From Afipia clevelandensis ATCC 49720 (GTDB lineage: Bacteria > Pseudomonadota > Alphaproteobacteria > Rhizobiales > Xanthobacteraceae): a stretch of 64,000 nucleotides of DNA. This document shows positions 27,331-34,970 of the stretch, piece by piece. Under the pieces are notes generated by a model, which did no database searches, had not been told where the DNA came from, and saw nothing but the letters and a program-made list of their open reading frames with translations. Numbering within the stretch: position 1 is the first letter of the stretch; each line of letters opens with the position of its first letter. The DNA is taken from NCBI RefSeq assembly GCF_000336555.1, contig NZ_KB375281.1, forward strand, positions 3,509,848-3,573,847. The letters run 5' to 3'. The translations under genes and the position numbers were made by a program.

Positions 27331-28665
27331 ATGACACGCCACAAGGTCGACCATCGAAAGACAGCGCCCGCGGACAGCGGGGCGCACCATGAGAAGAAGC
27401 CCGAGCCGTTCAGCGTGCGGGGGTTTCTCAAAACCCTCGGCCCCGGGCTCGTCACCGGCGCGTCGGACGACGATCCCTCCGGCATCGGCACCTATAGCCA
27501 GGCGGGCGCGCAGCTCGGCTATGGCATCGGCTGGACCATGCTGCTGACATTCCCGCTGATGGTGGCAATTCAGGAAATCTCCGCGCGTGTCGGGCGCGTT
27601 ACCGGGCGTGGCATTGCCGGAAATGTCTGCCGGCTCTATCCGGCCTGGGTTCTAAACGTCATCGTGGCGCTGCTGTTCATCGCCAACACAATCAACATCG
27701 GGGCCGATCTCGCCGCGATGAGCGACGCGCTGAAACTCCTGATCGGCGGCCCCGGCTTTCTGTACGTGCTGGTGTTCGGCATGGCCTCGACCGCGGCGCA
27801 AATTTTTCTCGATTACCGGCGCTACAGCGCGGTGCTGAAATGGCTGACCCTCAGCCTGTTCTCCTACGTGGCGGCGCTTGCCGTGACGAAAGTCGCATGG
27901 GCCGATGCGTTGCGCGGCATTGGCATTCCGCATGTGCAGTGGACCTCCGCATTTCTGACCACACTGGTCGCCATCCTCGGCACGACTATCTCGCCCTATC
28001 TGTTCTTCTGGCAGGCGTCGCAGGAAGTCGAAGACCAGAGGGTTGATGCCAGAAAGCAGCCTCTGGCGGAAAAGCATTATGGCGCGCAACGGGAGTTTCA
28101 CCGCATCCGCGCCGACACCATTGTCGGAATGGCCTTCTCGAACCTGATTGCGATCTCGATCATCATCACGGCGGCGGCGACGCTGAATGCAACCGGAAAG
28201 ACCGATATCGAGACCTCGGCGCAGGCTGCTGAAGCACTGAAGCCGATTGCGGGAAATTTTGCCGAATTCATTTTCGCTTTGGGCATCATCGGCACCGGCC
28301 TGCTGGCCGTGCCCGTGCTTGCCGGGTCTGCTGCCTATGCCATCGGCGAAGGCCGCAGATGGCCTGTCGGACTTGCGCGCAAGCCGCGTGAAGCTGCCGC
28401 GTTTTATGGCGTGCTGGCACTGTCGGCGGGCATCGGCATTGTCGTGAACCTGACACCGATCGACCCCATCTCGGCGCTCTACTGGAGCGCAGTGATCAAC
28501 GGGGTGCTCGCGGTACCGGTGATGATCCTGTTGATGCTTGTCGCCCGCCGCCGCGATGTGATGAGCAAGTTTGTCGTCAGCGGGCCGCTCTACTGGCTGG
28601 GATGGCTGTCGACAGCGACGATGGGCGCGTGCGTGATCGCGATGGCTGCCGGATTTATCCTCTAG
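27331..28665 (+). CDS. Nramp-related divalent metal transporter (divergent motifs)
   Basis: This 444-residue protein has about eleven transmembrane segments with the Nramp/LeuT-like layout. The opening GPGLVTGASDDDPSGIGTYS aligns with the Nramp helix 1 motif but reads DPSG instead of the metal-binding DPGN. The helix 6 region reads ISPYLFFWQASQEVE instead of the MPH motif. Ion specificity is therefore open; Mg2+ or another substrate is possible. The hydrophilic N-terminus (HKVDHRK, HHEKK) is His/Lys-rich. The start was set at the ATG closest to the conserved core; an upstream in-frame extension is possible. Its stop overlaps the convergent gene by four bases. Confidence 0.8.
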   Translation: MTRHKVDHRKTAPADSGAHHEKKPEPFSVRGFLKTLGPGLVTGASDDDPSGIGTYSQAGAQLGYGIGWTMLLTFPLMVAIQEISARVGRVTGRGIAGNVCRLYPAWVLNVIVALLFIANTINIGADLAAMSDALKLLIGGPGFLYVLVFGMASTAAQIFLDYRRYSAVLKWLTLSLFSYVAALAVTKVAWADALRGIGIPHVQWTSAFLTTLVAILGTTISPYLFFWQASQEVEDQRVDARKQPLAEKHYGAQREFHRIRADTIVGMAFSNLIAISIIITAAATLNATGKTDIETSAQAAEALKPIAGNFAEFIFALGIIGTGLLAVPVLAGSAAYAIGEGRRWPVGLARKPREAAAFYGVLALSAGIGIVVNLTPIDPISALYWSAVINGVLAVPVMILLMLVARRRDVMSKFVVSGPLYWLGWLSTATMGACVIAMAAGFIL

Positions 28666-29444
28666 TCCCTGCGGAAGATGATGGAGGCGAGCCATCCGGT
28701 CATGATCGCCATCATCGCGGTGGCAAGTCCGTAGAGCAATCCGTGGTAGCGCGCCGAATTGGCGACGAACTGTTCAAAGCCGACCTTGACGATCTCGAAG
28801 GCGGTTTCCGTCTTTGCGATGAACGCGCCATTGGCGAACAGCTTGATGTCGATGGTGTAGGTTCCGGTCGTCACTTCGGCAGGCAGCGGAATGCCGGTGC
28901 GGAACAGGGTCGGCGTCAGGAAGGTCAGCGCGCTGGTCTGCTCGCGGTAAAGCCCGTGCTCGGTGCGCAGCCGCACGAAGGATGAGCGAAACGGATCGCT
29001 GGCGACCGTGTTGGCGATATCCGGCCCCATGCGCTGCGGCAACTGATAGTTCGCCAGCCCCAGTTGCTGCCGCCGCTGCACGTCGGCGGCGGCGATATCG
29101 TCGATCGGGCGGTTGGCAAAAATGCCGAGATAGGACGGGACCTGGATGAACTCGCGCGAATCGACGTTGACCCAGATGCCGAGCTTGCGCTCCTTGCGGC
29201 GGGTGACCATGTCGGCGCGGGGGCCGGTGACGGTCACCACGATGTCATAGGCGGTGCCCGGCGGCTTCGATTTGCTGTCGCGCTCGATGGAGCCGAACAG
29301 CACCAGTTCCTCGCCGGAATAATTCGGCGTCACGGTGATGCGATGGTTGGACACCGAGACGATCAGGTTCTCCGCCCGTGCGGATGGCTCCGCCCCGGGC
29401 AGGAGCAGTAGCATCGCGGCGAGAATGAGTGCGCGCCGGATCAT
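28662..29444 (-). CDS. TIGR02186 family membrane protein
   Basis: This 260-residue protein has an N-terminal signal peptide or anchor (MIRRALILAAMLLLLPGA), a large periplasmic beta-rich region beginning ENLIVSVSNHRITVTPNYSG, and a C-terminal transmembrane helix (LYGLATAMMAIMTGWLASIIF). This matches the family named TIGR02186, usually encoded beside a TauE/SafE exporter. Its start overlaps the exporter stop by four bases, so they are translationally coupled. The role is unknown; a partner function in sulfur-oxyanion export is an inference. Confidence 0.85.
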   Translation of the reverse strand: MIRRALILAAMLLLLPGAEPSARAENLIVSVSNHRITVTPNYSGEELVLFGSIERDSKSKPPGTAYDIVVTVTGPRADMVTRRKERKLGIWVNVDSREFIQVPSYLGIFANRPIDDIAAADVQRRQQLGLANYQLPQRMGPDIANTVASDPFRSSFVRLRTEHGLYREQTSALTFLTPTLFRTGIPLPAEVTTGTYTIDIKLFANGAFIAKTETAFEIVKVGFEQFVANSARYHGLLYGLATAMMAIMTGWLASIIFRRD

Positions 29445-30367
29445 CCGCCGATTCCCAGATCGCGAATGGAATAGAGTTCGCCCGGCCGGATCACCAGTTC
29501 GACGGCAAAGCGGATGCCGACCGACAGAACCAGAAGTCCGAGCAGCAGCCGCAGATGTTCGCCGCGGATGCGCTGGCCGGCCCGCGCGCCGAACTGGGCG
29601 CCGAACACGCCGCCGACCATCAACATCAGGGCGAGCACGGCATCGACCAGATGATTGGTGAGCGCGTGCAGGATCGTTGCCACCACCATCGTCACCAGCG
29701 TCAGGACCATCGCCGAGCCGATGACGGTGAAGGTCGGAACCCGCAGCACGTAGATCATGATCGGGATCAGAAGAAAGCTGCCGCCCACGCCCATGATCGC
29801 GCCGAGAAAGCCGACAAAATAGCCTACCGCGATCACCGGAATGACGGACAGGTAAATTTTCGAGCGCTTGAAGCGCATCTTCAGCGGCAGGCCGAGGATC
29901 CATCCCTGCGCCCGCACGCGGCGCGTGACGGACGTGTTGCCGCCCCGTGAGCGGAGAATGGCGCGCAGGCCTTCCAGAAACATCAGCGAGCCGACGCCGG
30001 TCAGCAGCACGACGTAGGAGAGTGCGATGATCAGGTCGAGTTGTCCGACCGAGCGCAGCAGCGAGAAAATCCAGACGCCCGACGCGGTGCCGGCCACGCC
30101 GCCGCACAACAGCACCAGACAGAGAGCGGGGTCGATTGCCCGCTTGCGCCAGTACGACAGCGCGCCGGAGAACGAGGAGGCGGCCATATGGCTGGACACC
30201 GAGGCCACCGCCACGGCGGGAGAAATGCCGAGGAAGATCAGGAGCGGCGTCATCAGGAAACCGCCGCCGATTCCGAACATGCCGGACACGAATCCGACCG
30301 CAGCGCCTAGCCCCAGGATGAGGAACACGTTGATCGGGATATCGGCGATCGGGAGGAAAAGCTGCAC
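29441..30367 (-). CDS. TauE/SafE family sulfite exporter
   Basis: This 308-residue transporter has about eight to nine transmembrane segments in two repeats. Each repeat shows the family glycine-rich motif: GFVSGMFGIGGGFLMTPLLI in the first and GFLGAIMGVGGSFLLIPIMI in the second. The family exports sulfite, sulfoacetate or related organosulfur anions. It is the first gene of a two-gene leftward operon with the TIGR02186 protein. Confidence 0.9.
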   Translation of the reverse strand: MQLFLPIADIPINVFLILGLGAAVGFVSGMFGIGGGFLMTPLLIFLGISPAVAVASVSSHMAASSFSGALSYWRKRAIDPALCLVLLCGGVAGTASGVWIFSLLRSVGQLDLIIALSYVVLLTGVGSLMFLEGLRAILRSRGGNTSVTRRVRAQGWILGLPLKMRFKRSKIYLSVIPVIAVGYFVGFLGAIMGVGGSFLLIPIMIYVLRVPTFTVIGSAMVLTLVTMVVATILHALTNHLVDAVLALMLMVGGVFGAQFGARAGQRIRGEHLRLLLGLLVLSVGIRFAVELVIRPGELYSIRDLGIGG

Positions 30368-30599
30368 GCGGGTTCGCTTGATTTTGGCGCGAGGTCCGGT
30401 GCGCCCGCGCGGGTTTGAGCTGCCGCGCCGCGGATGAAGCGCCGCGTCTCTGCTTACCCGAAAACGCCGCCGGTGGGGTTAAAGATTTGGCCTGCGGTCC
30501 GCAATGCCTGGTGATTTGACGGCGGTGTCGGCTGTTAATCTTAACACCGCGATATGGGAAGCTGCCGCCGTCGCGGCGCATCGGCGCCGTCACCGGGCT

Positions 30600-33500
30600 T
30601 CAGTAGGACGCGCTCTTGATGGCGTTTTTCGCGGCGGCCCTTGCCCCGGGCTTCGCGGCGGGCTTGGCCGTTTTCGCCGGCGCCGCGGCATCCCATCCGC
30701 CAGCAGGCGCGCCGTTGGCTGTCGCCTCGTCGGGCTGCGCCTCGGCGACGAAGGTCTGTGTCGCGAGCTTTGCCGCAGCCAGCGACTGGGCATCGAGACG
30801 CTTGGCGATATCGTCGCGCTTGCGGCCTGAATCCGCATCGCCCTGCGCGGCGGCCAGGCTGAACCACTTGTAGGACTCGGCAAGATTCTGTTCCACGCCG
30901 ATCCCGCGGGCGTAGAGAATGCCGAGATTGAACTGGCTGTCGGCGATGCCCCGTTCGGCCGCCTTGCGGAACCATTGCGAGGCGCTCTTGTAGTTCGGGC
31001 CGGCGCCGCCGCCATCGGCGTCGAGCACCGCGAGATTGTGCATGGCCTTGGCGCTGCCCTTCTCGGCGGCATCAAGGTAGTACCGGCGTGCCGTGTCGAT
31101 GTCCTTCTTGAGGCCGAGGCCCTTTTCGTAAAGCGTTCCGAGCCGGAAGGTCGCCGGAACGATGCCATTGTGGGACGCGCGTTCGTACCACTTCGCAGCA
31201 GTCGCATAATCCTGCGCGACCCCTCGGCCTTCGGCATAGCGGATGCCGATCTCGAAGGCCGCGCCGGGATCGCCCTTGTTGGCGGCGGCGCGCAACGTGG
31301 TGCTGCCGATCGACTCGGGCAGCGCGTCGTTGACCGGCGTGAACTTGATCTTCGCCTTCTCTTTCACCGGAGCAGGCAGCGCGGCGGGTGCGGGTTCCAC
31401 CGGCGTGGCGATCGAACCCGTGACGTCGGGGGCAACGGGCGCTGCCGCAGGGAGAGGCGCGGCGACCGGCTCAACCGGTGTTGCAGCCGGAATCGCAGGC
31501 ATCTGCGGCACCGAAATGATCTGCGGTCCGCTCATGGGCGACTGGCGGGTCAGCAGCGTCGGCGACGTCATCGACGGCGTGATCGCAGGCGAGGCATCGG
31601 AGCGCGGTCCGTTTTCCGGCGCAGGCGGCGGAGCCGGTGCGACATTGGACTCCGCCGGAAGCGAGCTGTTGTCGCCGCTGTAGTTGTTGAGCAGGTTCAT
31701 GCCCATCTTGACCGTGCCGAGCACGATCACCACGACGCTTGCGCCCACCAGCAGGGCGCGAATCTTCGACGATAGCCCCGAGTCGCCCGCCGTCACCGCC
31801 TTGGCGGCGTTGCGTGCGGCATCGTTGAGCGCGGTGACGCGGTTCTGCTTCGGCCCCGGCGCGGGAGGTGCCGCGGCGGCAGCCTGCGCGGCGCGCCGTG
31901 CGGCCTGAATGAAGTTGGCCGAACTGACCGGCTCCTGCTTGCCGGCGGAAATCTCGTTCAGCACGTCTTCGGATGCTGCGATCCGCTCCGATGGGCTGGA
32001 GCCGGATCGCCCCTGCATCCGGGTGCCGGGCTCAAGGGGATGATCCGGCGGCAGGCTCGGATCAATCGGGCTCCGCGGTGTGGGAGGCGGGCGCACGGCG
32101 GCGACCGGCGGCGCGGCTTCCGGGGCGTCGTAGGATGGCGCGAGCGCGGGAGCCTGAACGACAGGGGTCGCGGCCGACGCCGGTGCGCGCGCGATCGGAG
32201 CCTGGGCCGCAGCCGGATTCGGCATTTCCGGACGCGGCACCGGCGCGAACGAACTGGCCGAACGCGGCGGCTCTGGTGTGTAGGTTTCGCGCGCGCGAGG
32301 TTCGGCCATCGCAGGCGGTATGTCGCGTGGGGCGGGCGCGGCGCGTGCGTTGCGCAGGTCGCCCTCGATCTGGGTCAGGCGATCGACCACATGGCCGAGC
32401 GTGTTGTGAACCGCCTCGAGCGAATCTTGGGTAGTCCGGTTGGTTTCCGACTGGCTGAAGCGGATATCGGAGAGTTCGCGCTTGATGGTGTCCACCACCT
32501 CGCCATCCATCGGCGATACGGCGCGCAATCCCTGATCGGCGCTGGCGCCGCGCTGGCTCTCAAGATGCCGCAGGATGTCGGACAGGCCTTCCTCGACCCG
32601 CGAAAGATTCCCGCCGCGCGGGTCCGCCATTTCCAGCCGCTCGAGCAGATGATGCACACGCTGCTCGACATGGTTGAGGGAGGCGGAACTGTCATTGCCG
32701 ACCTGAAGATTGTCGAGCCGGTCCGAAATGGTCCGCACCGCATTGTCGAAGTACACGGTATCGCCGACGGCGGGCCGGTCGCGCTGCTCGAGCGCAGTGG
32801 TCAGCACCGCGATGCGCTGTTCGAGCGCGGAGAGGATGTCGTTGTTGCCGCCTGCATGCGCCAGTTGATCGACCTTGGCTGAAAGACTCTGCACATGGCC
32901 TGCGAGTTCGTTCAGCGCCTCGTTCGATGCGACGCTGGAGACGATCCCCTTGAGCGCAGCGATGGCGTCTTCAAGCTGGCGGACCGTGGCAGGATCGGTG
33001 CTGGAGCGCACGATCATGTCGATCTTGCCGCCGAGATTGCGGATCGCGTCGTCGAATCCGGCCAGTTGCTCGGCAGGCTTCAGCGTGCGCAGTTCGCTGT
33101 AAATCTCGGACAGCGCGCGTTCGATGCCGGACAGGGCGCTGCTGTCGATCCCGGTGGAGCGGGTTTCGTCGATCCGCCGCCCCAGCGACCGGATTTCGCC
33201 TTCAAGGGATTCGATCGCGCGGCGCGGCATCGCCTCGGTGATGGCCTGGCGGATTTCGGCCAGTTCGCCCCGGAAGGCGGCGATCGACTGTTCGACGCCG
33301 TCGGGACGGCGGAGCGTTTCGATCTGGCTGGTGATCTGGGAGAGTTGCCGCTCCAGCCCGGAGAAGTCCGGCTGGATCGGCGGCGCATGACTGACGAAGG
33401 ATGGCGGCGGCATCCGCGCCGCTGACGTCATCTGGCGCGGCGCCCCGTCAAGTTCGCCTTGCCGCGCGACGATTTCCGCGATGGAGAAATCCATCGGAGA

Positions 33501-33893
33501 CATTGCAGGGGACGAGACCATCGGTGACGCAGCGGGCGGCGTCATGCGCGGGGCAGGCGCCGCGCGATAGGCCGGATTGGCCGAACCGTTTGAAATCTGC
33601 GACAGCCGGGCGTCGAGCCGGGAAATAGCGTCGTTGAGCTGGCGCGCCACGGCTGGCTCGCCCGCAGGTGCGCCGGGTGCACGCGAAATATGCTCGACCT
33701 GACGGGCGATGGAGTCGAGGCGGCGATGGATTTCGGCCACCTCCTGCGCCTCGCGGGAATTGCCGCCGGGGCTGCCGATTGCCGAATTCAACCAATCTCC
33801 CAAGGACATGCCGGCACGGCGCGCGGAGGCTTCGGCCCTTTCCCGGACCGATGGCTCAATGCCGTCCACACTCCACGATACGCGCGCTGTCAT
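30600..33893 (-). CDS. PodJ-like polar localisation protein with SEL1 repeats
   Basis: This 1097-residue protein opens with SWSVDGIEPSVRERAEASAR and GMSLGDWLNSAI, the N-terminal signature of PodJ-type polarity factors of Caulobacter and rhizobia. Residues 40-520 are rich in heptad-like coiled coil; 520-700 is Pro/Ala-rich and disordered. A single transmembrane helix lies near 711-732 (LLVGASVVVIVLGTV), followed by a Pro-rich periplasmic linker and about four SEL1-like repeats near 868-1030 (IGIRYAEGRGVAQDYATAAK, LGTLYEKGLGLKKDIDTARR). The C-terminus is Lys/Ala-rich. PodJ organises the new cell pole; the same role here is an inference. Confidence 0.85.
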   Translation of the reverse strand: MTARVSWSVDGIEPSVRERAEASARRAGMSLGDWLNSAIGSPGGNSREAQEVAEIHRRLDSIARQVEHISRAPGAPAGEPAVARQLNDAISRLDARLSQISNGSANPAYRAAPAPRMTPPAASPMVSSPAMSPMDFSIAEIVARQGELDGAPRQMTSAARMPPPSFVSHAPPIQPDFSGLERQLSQITSQIETLRRPDGVEQSIAAFRGELAEIRQAITEAMPRRAIESLEGEIRSLGRRIDETRSTGIDSSALSGIERALSEIYSELRTLKPAEQLAGFDDAIRNLGGKIDMIVRSSTDPATVRQLEDAIAALKGIVSSVASNEALNELAGHVQSLSAKVDQLAHAGGNNDILSALEQRIAVLTTALEQRDRPAVGDTVYFDNAVRTISDRLDNLQVGNDSSASLNHVEQRVHHLLERLEMADPRGGNLSRVEEGLSDILRHLESQRGASADQGLRAVSPMDGEVVDTIKRELSDIRFSQSETNRTTQDSLEAVHNTLGHVVDRLTQIEGDLRNARAAPAPRDIPPAMAEPRARETYTPEPPRSASSFAPVPRPEMPNPAAAQAPIARAPASAATPVVQAPALAPSYDAPEAAPPVAAVRPPPTPRSPIDPSLPPDHPLEPGTRMQGRSGSSPSERIAASEDVLNEISAGKQEPVSSANFIQAARRAAQAAAAAPPAPGPKQNRVTALNDAARNAAKAVTAGDSGLSSKIRALLVGASVVVIVLGTVKMGMNLLNNYSGDNSSLPAESNVAPAPPPAPENGPRSDASPAITPSMTSPTLLTRQSPMSGPQIISVPQMPAIPAATPVEPVAAPLPAAAPVAPDVTGSIATPVEPAPAALPAPVKEKAKIKFTPVNDALPESIGSTTLRAAANKGDPGAAFEIGIRYAEGRGVAQDYATAAKWYERASHNGIVPATFRLGTLYEKGLGLKKDIDTARRYYLDAAEKGSAKAMHNLAVLDADGGGAGPNYKSASQWFRKAAERGIADSQFNLGILYARGIGVEQNLAESYKWFSLAAAQGDADSGRKRDDIAKRLDAQSLAAAKLATQTFVAEAQPDEATANGAPAGGWDAAAPAKTAKPAAKPGARAAAKNAIKSASY

Positions 33894-34016
33894 GCCCAGG
33901 TCCGGTCTCGGCTCCGGCTTCGGCCAGAGCGCTGCAGGCCCCCGCGTCCCTTTGAAGAGACAATCAAATTTCGGCGCGGGACGTCTGTTTCCAGACCTGA
34001 CTTTTTCGCGTTACGG

Positions 34017-34031
34017 TAAATACCGGGTTAA
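34017..34031 (-). promoter_or_regulatory. CtrA-like box upstream of the PodJ-like gene
   Basis: On the minus strand the site reads TTAA, seven bases, TTTA, one mismatch from the CtrA consensus TTAA-N7-TTAA. It lies 124 bp upstream of the PodJ-like start. A 12-bp palindrome (34014-34025) overlaps it. Binding is an inference. Confidence 0.35.
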
Positions 34032-34079
34032 TGAAACGCTGGCGGGCTTATTAATAATTATTGCGCCGGGCCGGGAGCG

Positions 34080-34655
34080 TCAGTTTGAGGACGGCCGGGT
34101 GAACAACCCGCTGAGATCGCCCAGATCCGCTTCCGTGATGGTGCAGTGAGCAGAATTCATGACCGACGACTGGCCGATATAGGCCCAGTAGATGAACTCG
34201 GCGCGGGGGAGCGACGCCCGCGCGTCGACGCCGGATTCCCGCAGCAGCTTGGCGATATAGGCGACACGCCCGGCATCGACGGTCGCGACGACCCTGGCGG
34301 CAACGTCATCGGAGGCGGCCCACGCGCGGAAGGCGCGATCAAGGCTCCGGTCTTCGTTGAACGCCAGCTTCATCAAAGAGGTCAGCCGCGCAGGCCCGAC
34401 GATCGACGAGTCGATCTCGCGAATCACCCCGTCCGTCGCGCGTTCCTGCCAGGTCGCGAGCAACTGGTTGCGAAAGTCGGCAATGCTCTCGAAATGCCAG
34501 TAAAAACTGCCTCTTGAGACCTGCAGGCCCTCGGCCAGCATGCCGGTTTTCAGCGCCGCCTCGCCCTGCCGGGCAAGGGTCCGCAGCCCGTGAGCGATCC
34601 ATTGCTCACGGGTCAGCCGGTCTTTCGAGAGCGACGATTCGACACTTTCAACCAT
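34080..34655 (-). CDS. TetR family transcriptional regulator
   Basis: This 191-residue regulator has an N-terminal TetR helix-turn-helix (GLRTLARQGEAALKTGMLAE, then LQVSRGSFYWHFESIADFRN) and an all-helical ligand domain. A longer frame exists upstream but the homologous part begins near the chosen ATG, and a 14-bp palindrome overlaps this start codon, which would allow autorepression. It diverges from the beta-oxidation genes fadE-fadA-fadB. Control of those genes, perhaps by an acyl-CoA ligand, is inferred from position and from the paired operator-like sites. Confidence 0.88.
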   Translation of the reverse strand: MVESVESSLSKDRLTREQWIAHGLRTLARQGEAALKTGMLAEGLQVSRGSFYWHFESIADFRNQLLATWQERATDGVIREIDSSIVGPARLTSLMKLAFNEDRSLDRAFRAWAASDDVAARVVATVDAGRVAYIAKLLRESGVDARASLPRAEFIYWAYIGQSSVMNSAHCTITEADLGDLSGLFTRPSSN

Positions 34656-34667
34656 ACACAAGTGTAT
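34654..34667. promoter_or_regulatory. TetR operator-like palindrome, site 1
   Basis: ATACAC-AA-GTGTAT has perfect 6-bp inverted arms around a two-base centre. It overlaps the start codon of the TetR gene and the -35 region of the rightward promoter candidate. Confidence 0.6.
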
Positions 34668-34696
34668 TGACACAAAATGGCGCCCGGCGCTAGGCT
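34667..34696 (+). promoter_or_regulatory. Candidate promoter for the beta-oxidation genes
   Basis: A consensus -35 box TTGACA at 34667-34672 is followed after 18 bases by TAGGCT at 34691-34696. Operator-like palindromes flank it on both sides. The next rightward start codon is at 34971, so the 5' leader would be about 270 bases long. Confidence 0.45.
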
Positions 34697-34698
34697 CC

Positions 34699-34712
34699 GT
34701 ACAGAGGTGTAT
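34699..34712. promoter_or_regulatory. TetR operator-like palindrome, site 2
   Basis: GTACAGAGGTGTAT matches site 1 at 11 of 14 positions and lies exactly 45 bp further right, at the expected transcription start of the candidate promoter. Confidence 0.5.
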
Positions 34713-34970
34713 GGAGGCCTTGCAGAACTGCGGCACCTGAACTGGCGCGCCCGTCCTGCCGGTGAGCGGGACGCGCAGCGCTGCGGTGGTTGAATTCAAC
34801 AGAGATATCCGAGGCGTCGGGAGAAATAGCGCCGCTGTGCTGGCCGATCACGGCGCGGATCGCGCGGTTCCGTGTCATGGTGCGGTCATCGAAGGCGGTC
34901 CATGTGCTGAAGCCTCGTCGTCAGACAATTCGCATCATCCACGTCCAATTGTGAACCGAGAGACAGTCCA

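Larger units (their letters stand above)
34656..34970. other. 315-bp divergent intergenic region between the TetR gene and fadE
   Basis: The left 60 bases hold the promoter and the two operator-like palindromes. The remaining ~250 bases contain no convincing gene; a 70-codon frame here has no ribosome site and an unprotein-like composition. It probably forms the untranslated leader of the beta-oxidation operon. Confidence 0.6.

Noticed and set aside
29445..30593. Long N-terminal extension of the TIGR02186 frame
   Set aside because: It overlaps the TauE/SafE gene on the same strand in another frame and is basic, low-complexity sequence; a signal peptide begins at 29444.
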